Shown here: positions 1-7,905 of the stretch, piece after piece | How the letters are laid out: every line of letters begins with the position of its first letter | Position numbering within the stretch: the first letter of the stretch is position 1 | DNA from: Leptotrichia sp. HSP-536 | Lineage (GTDB): Bacteria; Fusobacteriota; Fusobacteriia; Fusobacteriales; Leptotrichiaceae | NCBI RefSeq assembly: GCF_041199985.1 | Contig: NZ_CP165647.1 | Location: 2,046,001-2,110,000, forward strand | DNA: 64,000 bases | Reading direction: 5' to 3' | Notes under the pieces: model-generated | What the model was told of the DNA's origin: nothing | The model's input: the letters and a program-made list of their open reading frames with translations, nothing else | Database searches by the model: none | Made by a program: the position numbers and the translations under genes

Positions 1-43
1 ATAATAAATACTAATTTTAAATAAAAAAGGAATGGTGAAAAAT

Positions 44-979
44 ATGTATGATTCAGTAATTATAGGTTCAGGTCCAGCAGGACTGACAGCCGCAATTTAT
101 TTAAGCCGTGCAGGATTAAAAAACATAATTATAAATGGAATGGAGCCAGGCGGACAATTGACAACAACAACTGAAGTTGAGAATTTTCCAGGATTTCCAC
201 AAGGAATTTCAGGACCGCAGTTAATGGAAGATATAAAGTCTCAATCTAAAAATTTTGGAACGGAATTTTTGCAGGCAGTGGTAAAAGATATAGAGAATGT
301 TGTAACTGATAACAAAAAAACTTTTAAATTACATTTAGACAATGGAACTATTATAGAAACAAAAACTGTTATTTTGTCAACTGGAGCGAGTGCAAAATAT
401 CTTGGAATTGAGAACGAAAAGGAAAATATTGGAAAAGGAGTGAGTGCTTGTGCCACTTGTGACGGATTTTTCTATCGTGGAAAAGATGTCGTTGTAATCG
501 GCGGTGGAGATACTGCGATGGAAGAAGCTGTCTTTTTAACAAAATTTGCAAACAAAGTTACGATTATTAACAGAAGAGATACACTTCGCGCTTCAGTCAT
601 TATGCAAAAAAGAGCAAGAGACAACAACAAAATCGAATGGAAATTGGACTACACTCCCAAAAAAGTGCTAGCCGATGAAAAAGTTACAGGAATAGAACTT
701 TTAAACAATAAAACTGGAGAAATTGAAACTTTAGCAGCAGACGGAATTTTTGTTGCAATAGGAAGAACTCCAAACACAAAATTCCTTGAAGGAAAAGTAG
801 AAATTGATGACAGAGGCTACATTGTGACAAAAGGAAAATCATCAAAAACAAACGCTTCTGGAATCTTTGCAGCGGGAGATGTTCAAGACGATAGATACCA
901 GCAGGCAATAATTGCGGCAGGAAGCGGAGCGATTGCAGGACTTGATGTGGAAGAATATTTAAGAGAAAATAATTTATAA
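44..979 (+). CDS. trxB: Thioredoxin reductase
   Basis: FAD/NADPH-dependent reductase that reduces thioredoxin in the cytoplasm. Visible are the N-terminal FAD-binding GSGPAGLTAA motif, the redox pair CATC at about residues 136-139, the NADPH-binding GGGDTAMEE motif, and the C-terminal AAGDVQD FAD motif. At 311 residues it has the normal family length. An upstream ATG at 32 would touch the AAGG ribosome site; the ATG at 44 gives normal spacing and the conserved MYDSVIIG start, so it is preferred. It is monocistronic here and followed by a strong hairpin terminator. Identification is secure. Confidence 0.96.
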   Translation: MYDSVIIGSGPAGLTAAIYLSRAGLKNIIINGMEPGGQLTTTTEVENFPGFPQGISGPQLMEDIKSQSKNFGTEFLQAVVKDIENVVTDNKKTFKLHLDNGTIIETKTVILSTGASAKYLGIENEKENIGKGVSACATCDGFFYRGKDVVVIGGGDTAMEEAVFLTKFANKVTIINRRDTLRASVIMQKRARDNNKIEWKLDYTPKKVLADEKVTGIELLNNKTGEIETLAADGIFVAIGRTPNTKFLEGKVEIDDRGYIVTKGKSSKTNASGIFAAGDVQDDRYQQAIIAAGSGAIAGLDVEEYLRENNL

Positions 980-993
980 TTTTGAAAAATAAA

Positions 994-1025
994 AAAGAGA
1001 CTTTTAAAACGGTCTCTTTATTTAG
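994..1025 (+). terminator. Rho-independent terminator of trxB
   Basis: An 8-bp perfect stem, AAAGAGAC at 994-1001 pairing with GTCTCTTT at 1012-1019, lies 15 bases after the trxB stop and is followed by TATTT. Confidence 0.75.
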
Positions 1026-1176
1026 GCTGTGTCTGAAAACTTAAAATCTATGTTATTTTTAATGTATTTTTGATTTTATAAATTACAAAAATTACGATAA
1101 AATCAGTATTTATTATTTTTGATTTTAGAAAAATTTGTTAAAAATTCATCATTTTGAGAGTTTTCAGACATGCCCT
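1025..1176. repeat. MITE-like inverted-repeat element, family B copy 1
   Basis: About 150 bp of non-coding DNA with related ends: AGGCTGTGTCTGAAAACT on the left and the reverse complement of AGTTTTCAGACATGCCCT on the right. Related sequence recurs at 37061-37140 (right end with an internal deletion) and at 56841-56900 (left end only). A similar right-end tail may be present near 17990-18010. There is no open reading frame, so this looks like a small non-autonomous repeat. Confidence 0.5.
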
Positions 1177-1263
1177 AGTTAAGTTAAATTATTTTACAGT
1201 TTTACCAAAAATATCGTTTTATTTGTTCATTCATTCTTCATACAGACTTCAATACTTCATTTT

Positions 1264-2037
1264 TTATTTCTCAAATGTTAACGTTTTCCCTTTATCCGTC
1301 GTTAATACCAAAGTTTTCTGATTAATTAACTTAATTTTTTTTACATGTTCTAAAAGATCTAAATACTCTCCTTCAATTCTCATTAAATTATCAGGACCAG
1401 CCATTTCAGTGGCTCCAATACCTTGAATGCTGATATTGTCATTACTTATTTTATAACTTCCAAAATAGTTATTTATTCCAGCATTCCCATTTATTTCATT
1501 TTCTGTGAAAGAAAGTGTAATTTGTTCTTCATTTTTCATCTGAAGTTTCATATTTTTCCCTGCCATATTAATGAGTCGCCAGTCAGTATTATGTAATTTT
1601 TTTTCTAAAGTTAAAACTTTAAAAGTCCATATTTCGCCTTTATTATTGCTTAAAGTCAGTGTTTCCTTATCATAGCTTATTTTTGGAGAAGATTGCAAAA
1701 TATCAAAAAATTTTCTCTCAATATTCATCAGTTCCTGAGAACCAGCCATTTCAGTAGCTCCAATACCTGAAATACTGATATTATCATTACTTATTTTATA
1801 ATTTCCGAAATATTTATTCACTGCTGAATGACCGTTAATACCATCTTTTGAAAAATTGATTGTGATATTGGTTCCTTTTGGAATTGATAAAATTTTATCT
1901 TTCTGCTGAATTTTTGCTAATTCCCACGAAGTTTCGTTCAAAGTGTAAATATCTCTTTTTTGTGCATATGCACTTAAAACAAAACAGTTAAGTACACACA
2001 TCGTAAAAATTCCAATCAAGATAAATACTTTTTTCAT
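1264..2037 (-). CDS. Secreted protein with two META (HslJ-like) domains
   Basis: This 257-residue protein has an N-terminal signal peptide (about residues 1-25, ending AYAQ). Two tandem META domains follow, at about residues 33-142 and 147-257. Both carry the same core, an N..G.N.YFG.YKISNDNIS stretch and then GIGATEMAG, so the protein arose by internal duplication. META domains are found in heat-shock protein HslJ and in envelope-stress or antibiotic-tolerance proteins, but their biochemical role is poorly defined. The start has a good AGAGGT ribosome site. It is probably periplasmic or envelope-associated. Substrate and partner cannot be told from sequence. Confidence 0.8.
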   Translation of the reverse strand: MKKVFILIGIFTMCVLNCFVLSAYAQKRDIYTLNETSWELAKIQQKDKILSIPKGTNITINFSKDGINGHSAVNKYFGNYKISNDNISISGIGATEMAGSQELMNIERKFFDILQSSPKISYDKETLTLSNNKGEIWTFKVLTLEKKLHNTDWRLINMAGKNMKLQMKNEEQITLSFTENEINGNAGINNYFGSYKISNDNISIQGIGATEMAGPDNLMRIEGEYLDLLEHVKKIKLINQKTLVLTTDKGKTLTFEK

Positions 2038-2211
2038 TTTAAATACCTCTTTTCATCTTTTTCTTAACATAAATTGCAATATATTATACAATCTATGTTA
2101 AATAAATAATATCATAATTTTATTAAAAAAAAATGAGAAAATTTAAAAACTTATAGAAAATTTTTCCAATATTTGATAAAATTAACACATTAAACTTGAA
2201 AGGAAAATATT

Positions 2212-3054
2212 ATGAAGCAATATATAGTTGATGCTTTTACAGACAAAGTATTTTCAGGAAATCCAGCCGCAATTTGTATTCTAGATGAGTGGCTTTCTGA
2301 TGAAATTATGCTTTCCATAGCAAAAGAGAACAATTTATCTGAAACAGCCTTTGCGATAAAACAAAAAACAAAAGATAATGCAAATGCAATTCATTATAAA
2401 TTACGATGGTTTACGCCAGGAGGAGAGATTGATCTTTGTGGACACGCTACTCTTGCCTGTGCCTTCGTAATTATGAATTATTATGAAAAAAATTTAAAGA
2501 CAGTAATTTTTGATACGTTGAGTGGTAAATTGACTGTAAATAGAAAAAATGGAGATTTATATGAGCTTGATTTTCCAGCTTATGATTTGAAACAAGTTGA
2601 AATAACTAATGAAATGATTGAATTAATTGGGAAAAAGCCAACTGAAGCATATTTAGGGCGGGACTTAATGTGCATATTTGATGATGAAAAATTTATTTTA
2701 AGTGCAGATTTGGATTCGGAAAAAATTAAAAAACTTGATGGATTATTGCTACATATTACAGCTCAACATAGTAATCATTCCTTAAATTCTAAAATAAAAA
2801 ATACAACTGACAAAATAGACTGTATTTCCCGTTCCTTTGCTCCAAAATTAAATGTTTACGAAGATTCTGTCTGTGGCTCTGGACACTGCCACATCGCTCC
2901 CTATTGGATAAAAAAATTGCAAAAGGAAAATCTAACTGCTTATCAGGCTTCAAAACGAAGCGGGACGCTTTACTGCAGCTTAGCAAATAATGGACGAATG
3001 AAAATGAGCGGGAAGGCAGCTTTATTCGCAATTTCTGAAATTTTTTATGAATAA
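2212..3054 (+). CDS. PhzF-family isomerase/epimerase
   Basis: Cytoplasmic 280-residue enzyme of the PhzF/YddE superfamily (diaminopimelate-epimerase fold). It begins with the characteristic VDAFTDKVFSGNPAAICIL segment and has GGEIDLCGHATLACA, which forms the anion-binding active-site loop. A second half-domain carries the VCGSGHCHIAPYW motif. The catalytic acid Glu is present in LSETAF at about residue 45. The biological substrate of most family members is unknown, so no pathway is assigned; the genes around it give no hint. The ribosome site GAAAGGA precedes the ATG. The stop codon is embedded in the terminator hairpin. Confidence 0.85.
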   Translation: MKQYIVDAFTDKVFSGNPAAICILDEWLSDEIMLSIAKENNLSETAFAIKQKTKDNANAIHYKLRWFTPGGEIDLCGHATLACAFVIMNYYEKNLKTVIFDTLSGKLTVNRKNGDLYELDFPAYDLKQVEITNEMIELIGKKPTEAYLGRDLMCIFDDEKFILSADLDSEKIKKLDGLLLHITAQHSNHSLNSKIKNTTDKIDCISRSFAPKLNVYEDSVCGSGHCHIAPYWIKKLQKENLTAYQASKRSGTLYCSLANNGRMKMSGKAALFAISEIFYE

Positions 3055-3075
3055 GGGGCGTTTCCCCTTATTTTT
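3051..3075 (+). terminator. Terminator overlapping the PhzF-like stop codon
   Basis: The stem ATAAGGGG (3051-3058) pairs with CCCCTTAT (3064-3071) and is followed by TTTT. The left arm contains the TAA stop of the PhzF-like gene. It sits between convergent genes and may serve both. Confidence 0.7.
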
Positions 3076-3077
3076 AA

Positions 3078-3968
3078 TTATAATCTTTTCTCCAAAATAA
3101 ATATAGAAACAAAAACCAGCACAAAGCCAATTAGCTCAATAATAGAAAACTTCAATCCAAAAATAACAACAGACAATACTGCAGCAAGTACAGGCTCAAA
3201 AGCTGTTAAAATTCCAGCAAGAGATGATGAGATGTAATTCAGGCTTGCAATATAAATCAAATAAGCTATAGAAGTTCCTAAAATTACAACAATTATCACC
3301 TGAATGATTGACTTTGCATTTATTTCACCTTGAATTTTCCAAATTGGATGAATAATATTTGAAATTACACTCGCAACTATCATTCCCCATCCAACTACTG
3401 TTATGCTTCCATACTTTTTCAGAAGTCTCTTTGGATATGTTGAATAAAAGGCTATCATAATAGCTGAAACAAGTCCAAACAAGAGTGCTTCCAATGAAAC
3501 TGACAAATTTGAAAAATTTCCTTTAGTTGCAATAAATACAACTCCTAAAATTGTCATAAATAATAAGGCTACAGTTGAAACAGATGGAAATTTCTTATTT
3601 TTCATTGATTCATAAACAAATATAAAAAATGGTGCAGTAAACTGTAAAATTGTTGCAAACGAAACATTGCTAAGCTCAATCGTTTTAAAATATGTATATT
3701 GAACCAAATACATTCCTGCCACTCCAAATAATATTATCCCTATACAGTCTCTCTTATTTTTTAAAGGCTTCAAAACAGATTTCTTTTCAACAAAAACAAC
3801 AATCATAAACAATAATATCCCTGACACCAATGTTCTTGTCGAAACAAGCCAATCTGATGAAAAATTAAACTTTTTAAAAAGAATTTCACCAGAAATTCCT
3901 GAAATAGCCCAAAGACTTGAAGCCAAACTAGCTAACAACATCCCACGAAGTTTTAATGTTGTTTCCAT
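3078..3968 (-). CDS. EamA-family (DMT superfamily) permease
   Basis: A 296-residue integral inner-membrane protein with about ten hydrophobic segments arranged as two EamA repeats (about residues 8-140 and 152-293). These proteins move small metabolites such as amino acids or purines; the substrate cannot be deduced. Typical features include the first-helix SLWAISGI and a glutamate-containing TAFEPVLAAVLS motif in the second repeat. An AAAGGAGAG ribosome site precedes the ATG. A perfect palindrome lies about 40 bases upstream at 4006-4022. Confidence 0.85.
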   Translation of the reverse strand: METTLKLRGMLLASLASSLWAISGISGEILFKKFNFSSDWLVSTRTLVSGILLFMIVVFVEKKSVLKPLKNKRDCIGIILFGVAGMYLVQYTYFKTIELSNVSFATILQFTAPFFIFVYESMKNKKFPSVSTVALLFMTILGVVFIATKGNFSNLSVSLEALLFGLVSAIMIAFYSTYPKRLLKKYGSITVVGWGMIVASVISNIIHPIWKIQGEINAKSIIQVIIVVILGTSIAYLIYIASLNYISSSLAGILTAFEPVLAAVLSVVIFGLKFSIIELIGFVLVFVSIFILEKRL

Positions 3969-4005
3969 ACATTCTCTCCTTTTAAGTATACTCTCTCTTA
4001 CTTAT

Positions 4006-4022
4006 AGAAGTCGTAGACTTCT
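4006..4022. promoter_or_regulatory. Perfect palindrome upstream of the EamA permease
   Basis: AGAAGTC-GTA-GACTTCT is a 7-bp perfect inverted repeat with a 3-base centre, located about 40 bases before the EamA gene start. It could be an operator or an untranslated-region hairpin. No regulator is assigned. Confidence 0.3.
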
Positions 4023-4062
4023 TATTAAAATTCTAAACTTAACAAAATAATATAATAAAAAA

Positions 4063-4093
4063 ATGCCTTTCCAAATAATTTTGTAAAAGCATC
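4063..4093 (-). terminator. Probable terminator after the FadA-like genes
   Basis: On the minus strand GATGCTTTT pairs imperfectly with AAAGGCAT and is followed by seven T residues. It lies about 90 bases downstream of the second FadA-like stop codon. Confidence 0.5.
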
Positions 4094-4182
4094 TTTTTAT
4101 AATTTTATTAAAGAGTTTTACGCAATCATCTCCTGCTTGTAAAAACTGAAGATTCTTGCTAAAAATTGTTAAATTAATTCTA

Positions 4183-4566
4183 TTATTTTATAGATTTTGA
4201 AATTTCAAAGTTATCAACAATTTGTTGTTGTTTAGCAACTTCTTTTTCTACTTGATTTCTTAAAGCTTTGTACTCAGAAACTTTTGCTTTGAATTCTTTT
4301 GAGAAAATACTGCTATCTTTCATTGTTTCAATTTGAGCAAGTCTTTCATCTATTTTTGTTAACATTTGAGTATATTCTTCTACTTTTTGAGCCGCATCTT
4401 GTGCCAAAGCTTCTTGTTCTTTATATTTTTTTTCTTCCAGTTGTTGCAATTTTTCTAATTGACTTTCTAAGTTATTTAAGCTATCAATAGACGCTCCAGC
4501 TGGTGCTGCAAATGAAATACTACTTAATACTAAAACTCCTAATAATACTGCTAATTTCTTTTTCAT
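4183..4566 (-). CDS. FadA-like small helical adhesin
   Basis: A 127-residue exported protein with a signal peptide (about residues 1-20, SSISFAAPA). The mature part is almost entirely amphipathic alpha-helix with regular leucines (ESQLEKLQQLEEKK) and a short central break around DSSIFS. This is the architecture of FadA of Fusobacterium, in which two antiparallel helices form a hairpin that polymerises on the surface. The length matches FadA (129 residues). It is the downstream member of a pair, 85 bases after the paralogue at 4652-5119. No clear ribosome site is visible before its ATG. Family is well supported; host-cell binding is inferred. Confidence 0.75.
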   Translation of the reverse strand: MKKKLAVLLGVLVLSSISFAAPAGASIDSLNNLESQLEKLQQLEEKKYKEQEALAQDAAQKVEEYTQMLTKIDERLAQIETMKDSSIFSKEFKAKVSEYKALRNQVEKEVAKQQQIVDNFEISKSIK

Positions 4567-4651
4567 TTCTAAATAAACGAGAATTATTATAAACTATTAT
4601 TATTTATTTTTATTTCCCGTATCTCCTTTCATTTCATGATTTTAAACTTAA

Positions 4652-5119
4652 TTAATTTCCTTTAACTGATTCTATAGCTGCAAAATTTTCAACTGTTTTA
4701 GTTAAAGATTTAATTTCAGCATCTAATGATTTAACAACAAGTTTATATTGTTTAATTATATCACCATATTGTGCTTTGAATGTTTTTGTATTTGATGCAG
4801 ATGCTTGAATTTTTTCAATTTTTTCTTCTATTTGAGCTTTTTGAGCACTCTTTTCTGCTAATCTTTCAGCCGCTGCTTCAGCAGTTGCTTTTAATTTGTT
4901 ATACTCTTGATCTTCCATATTTAATAATCTTTCAAATTCTTCTTCAAGTTGATTAAATCTATTAGTTACTGATAGAGCTTGTACTGTTTTTGAAGATTTT
5001 TTCGCAGTTGTTGTTTTTGAAGCTGCTGTTTTTGAAGATTTTTTTGAAGTTGCTGTTTTTGAAGTTGCTGAAAATGATAAAGCACTTAAAAGCATAAATA
5101 AAATTCCAACTTTTTTCAT
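4652..5119 (-). CDS. FadA-like protein with Lys/Ser/Thr-rich linker
   Basis: This 155-residue exported protein has a short signal peptide. A roughly 30-residue low-complexity stretch follows, built of TATSKKSSKTAASK-type repeats, and then a long helical hairpin region (about residues 53-150) like the neighbouring FadA-like protein. The basic linker is absent from the 127-residue paralogue and could bind an acidic surface or act as a spacer; that is a guess. It has a strong AGGAGG ribosome site. The two genes are probably co-transcribed and end at the terminator near 4063-4093. Confidence 0.7.
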   Translation of the reverse strand: MKKVGILFMLLSALSFSATSKTATSKKSSKTAASKTTTAKKSSKTVQALSVTNRFNQLEEEFERLLNMEDQEYNKLKATAEAAAERLAEKSAQKAQIEEKIEKIQASASNTKTFKAQYGDIIKQYKLVVKSLDAEIKSLTKTVENFAAIESVKGN

Positions 5120-5210
5120 TTTTTTTCCTCCTAATATTAGTTATCGGTTTTAATTATCTTGTATATTATATATCATTTATCGAAAATTGTCAATTTTTAT
5201 TTAAATTATT

Positions 5211-5260
5211 TAAAAAATATCTCTTTTAAACGTATTTTATTACTTTTAGCTTAAAAGAGA
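5211..5260 (-). terminator. Terminator of enolase
   Basis: A 10-bp perfect stem: TTAAAAGAGA (5251-5260) pairs with TCTCTTTTAA (5220-5229). On the minus strand it is followed by ATATTTTTTA. It lies 36 bases after the eno stop. Confidence 0.85.
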
Positions 5261-5295
5261 CATTTTTTACTTCTAGTTATTAATTAATTATTATA

Positions 5296-6606
5296 CTATT
5301 TAATATTGATGTTATAGAATGCTTTTTTACCTTCGTAAACAGCTTCTTCAGCTAAGTCATCTTCGATTCTTAATAATTGGTTATATTTAGCCATTCTATC
5401 TGTTCTTGATGCAGATCCTGTTTTGATTTGTCCTGCATTTGTAGCAACTGCAATATCAGCAATTGTATCATCTTCAGTTTCTCCTGATCTGTGAGATACT
5501 ACTGCAGTATATCCAGCTTTTTTAGCCATTTCAATTGCATCTAAAGTTTCTGTTAAAGTACCAATTTGGTTTACTTTAATTAAGATTGAGTTAGCAATTC
5601 CTTTTTCAATTCCGTCTGCTAATCTTTGAGTGTTAGTAACGAACAAGTCATCTCCTACTAATTGAACATCTTTTCCAATTGCATCAGTTAATTTTTTGAA
5701 TCCATCCCAGTCATCTTCTGCTAATCCATCTTCGATTGATACGATTGGATATTTAGAAGTCAAGTGTTTGTACCATTCAACCATTTCGTCTGAGTTTCTT
5801 ACAACTCCACCTTCTCTTTTGAATGTGTAAGTATAAGATCCATCGTCATTTTTAGTAGCAAATTCTGATGAAGCGGCATCCATTGCGAATGTAACATCAT
5901 CTCCTAATTTGTATCCGGCAGCTTCTACAGCTTGAGAAATTACATCTAAAGCTCCTTCAGTTCCGTTAATGTTAGATGGTGCATATCCACCTTCGTTTCC
6001 TACGTTAGTAGAATCTCCGTTTGCTTTTAAGATTTTTCCTAAGTGATGGAAAATTTCAGAACCCATTCTTAATGCTTCTTTGTATGTTTTAGCTCCTACA
6101 GGTTGCACCATGAATTCTTGAACGTCAACTGCTGAATCAGCATGTGACCCACCATTTAAGATATTCATCATTGGTACTGGTAATTCTTTAGCGTTTACTC
6201 CACCTAAATATCTGTATAAAGGTATACCTAATTGGTTAGCTGCTGCTTTTGCCACTGCTAGTGATACACCTAAGATTGCGTTAGCTCCTAATTTACCTTT
6301 GTTAGGTGTTCCATCTAACTCGATCATAGCTTTATCAATAGCTACTTGGTCTAAAGCGTCAAATCCGATTAAGTGTTCAGCAATAACTTTGTTTACGTTT
6401 TCCACTGCTTGTAATACACCTTGTCCTAAATATCTAGATTTGTCACCATCTCTTAATTCAACTGCTTCGTGTACTCCAGTTGATGCTCCAGATGGTACAG
6501 AAGCTCTTCCCATTGCTCCACCTTCTAAGTAAACTTCAACTTCCACAGTTGGATTTCCTCTTGAATCAAGTATCTCTCTTGCATAGATATCTTCAATTCT
6601 AGTCAT
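5296..6606 (-). CDS. eno: Enolase (phosphopyruvate hydratase)
   Basis: Glycolytic enzyme that converts 2-phosphoglycerate to phosphoenolpyruvate. The 436-residue length is normal. Diagnostic motifs are the N-terminal AREILDSRGNPTVEVEV, the SGASTGVHEAVELRD loop, the magnesium ligands in VSIEDGLAEDDWDG and LVGDDLFVTN, the catalytic lysine in ILIKVNQIGTLTET, and SHRSGETEDDTIADIAVA. The upstream AGGTAATTAGAA gives a normal ribosome site. It is monocistronic, ending in a strong terminator. Confidence 0.98.
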   Translation of the reverse strand: MTRIEDIYAREILDSRGNPTVEVEVYLEGGAMGRASVPSGASTGVHEAVELRDGDKSRYLGQGVLQAVENVNKVIAEHLIGFDALDQVAIDKAMIELDGTPNKGKLGANAILGVSLAVAKAAANQLGIPLYRYLGGVNAKELPVPMMNILNGGSHADSAVDVQEFMVQPVGAKTYKEALRMGSEIFHHLGKILKANGDSTNVGNEGGYAPSNINGTEGALDVISQAVEAAGYKLGDDVTFAMDAASSEFATKNDDGSYTYTFKREGGVVRNSDEMVEWYKHLTSKYPIVSIEDGLAEDDWDGFKKLTDAIGKDVQLVGDDLFVTNTQRLADGIEKGIANSILIKVNQIGTLTETLDAIEMAKKAGYTAVVSHRSGETEDDTIADIAVATNAGQIKTGSASRTDRMAKYNQLLRIEDDLAEEAVYEGKKAFYNINIK

Positions 6607-6810
6607 TTCTAATTACCTCCGTAAATTTATTATATATTTCTTATATTAATTATACCACAATGTTTATTGATTTTCAAAATAAAATTTCAATTTTTTCAAA
6701 AAAATTTAATAAAATTTGTTAAAATTCAGTAATATAAAAATATTTTTATATTCTTTTTATTTTTATTTATTTTTGTACTGTATGACAAAAGACTTTTTTC
6801 TGTTTTTACT

Positions 6811-7326
6811 TTAATTTTGTTTTATTGACCTAATTTTATATTCCAGTACTCTTGGTGCTGCAGTTTGTACTGTAATAAAAGTGTGGTCTATCATTCTTGC
6901 AATTTCTATTGTTTTTTTACTATTATAAAGTAGCAGCCTTCCTTTTGCTTCCAGTTTTGTCATTTTTTCCTTAGAAAGCCTGTTTTGGTTTTTTATATAC
7001 ATTTTTATTATTTGTTCATGTTCGGCATCGGTAGTTTGTGAGTCAAAAACTGAAGAAACTAGCCTCCCATCAACAAAGTTAAAACTATTCAGCTGCCTTT
7101 CAATTCCCAGCGGATCTTTTACATTAGCATAGTAATAAACTGCATAATTCCCTTCATCATGTGAATTTGACAGAGCTTTTTTCTGAATAATTTTAGCAAA
7201 TTCCTGTTTTGTCATACCAAATTTTAAAGTGCTTGTAATACTTTCTCCATAACTTTTTTCAAATTCTGGATTTCCAAACATAAACGTTGAAAACACCAGC
7301 ATCATTACTAACAAAATTTTTTTCAT
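6811..7326 (-). CDS. Secreted protein of unknown function
   Basis: A 171-residue protein with a signal peptide (about residues 1-18, STFMFG). The remainder is soluble, starting with a segment (LKFGMTKQEFAKIIQKKA) that resembles the repeat-opening helix of small outer-membrane proteins of the SmpA/BamE type, where G-M-T/S-K-x-E-F occurs. That resemblance is suggestive only. It lies 27 bases downstream of a lipoprotein gene and is probably co-transcribed with it. No function is assigned. Confidence 0.55.
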   Translation of the reverse strand: MKKILLVMMLVFSTFMFGNPEFEKSYGESITSTLKFGMTKQEFAKIIQKKALSNSHDEGNYAVYYYANVKDPLGIERQLNSFNFVDGRLVSSVFDSQTTDAEHEQIIKMYIKNQNRLSKEKMTKLEAKGRLLLYNSKKTIEIARMIDHTFITVQTAAPRVLEYKIRSIKQN

Positions 7327-7353
7327 AAATTTAATTTCCTTTCTTAAATTTGT

Positions 7354-7824
7354 TTATAATTTTTCCAATAATCTCTCATGATTTTCTCCAAGCAAATTAT
7401 CTAATATTTTATAAAACTCCTTATTTTCCACATTTGAATCAAAAGAATAATGTTCATTTTTATCATAAATTATAATCTTGCTTTCTGGATAATGATCATC
7501 AATTACTACATTTTCGTTTGGATTTTTCATCCCATTTATTATTTTCTTAATTATATTATTTTTTTGTTTATAATCTTTTAAAACAATTTTTCTTGAATAT
7601 TTTTTGACTCCATTTAAATAGGAAATATTACAATTTAACTTCTCACATTCAAGATTCCACTCAAAATAGTCTGAATTTCCTATAACAGCTTCTTTATGTT
7701 TAAAGTCATAATTTTTACTAAAATCCAATTTTTTTAAATCTTTCTTGCTATATTTCTTTCTATCGAATTTTCCACAAGAAATAAACATCAAGATTAAGCA
7801 TATAAATAAAAATATTTTTTTCAT
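7354..7824 (-). CDS. Small lipoprotein of unknown function
   Basis: A 156-residue protein with a type II signal peptide: a hydrophobic stretch followed by the lipobox FISCG, so the cysteine near residue 17 is likely lipidated. The mature part is rich in Lys, Asp and Asn, starting with KFDRKKYSKKDLKKLDF. No family is recognised. The ATG at 7824 is preferred over a TTG six bases earlier. It precedes the secreted protein gene at 6811-7326 by 29 bases. Confidence 0.55.
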   Translation of the reverse strand: MKKIFLFICLILMFISCGKFDRKKYSKKDLKKLDFSKNYDFKHKEAVIGNSDYFEWNLECEKLNCNISYLNGVKKYSRKIVLKDYKQKNNIIKKIINGMKNPNENVVIDDHYPESKIIIYDKNEHYSFDSNVENKEFYKILDNLLGENHERLLEKL

Positions 7825-7905
7825 ATTCAATTTTTCTCGCTACATCTCATTCAAATAATCTGTATTTTATTATACAATCTATCACATCTAAAAGTTTATT
7901 TCCAT

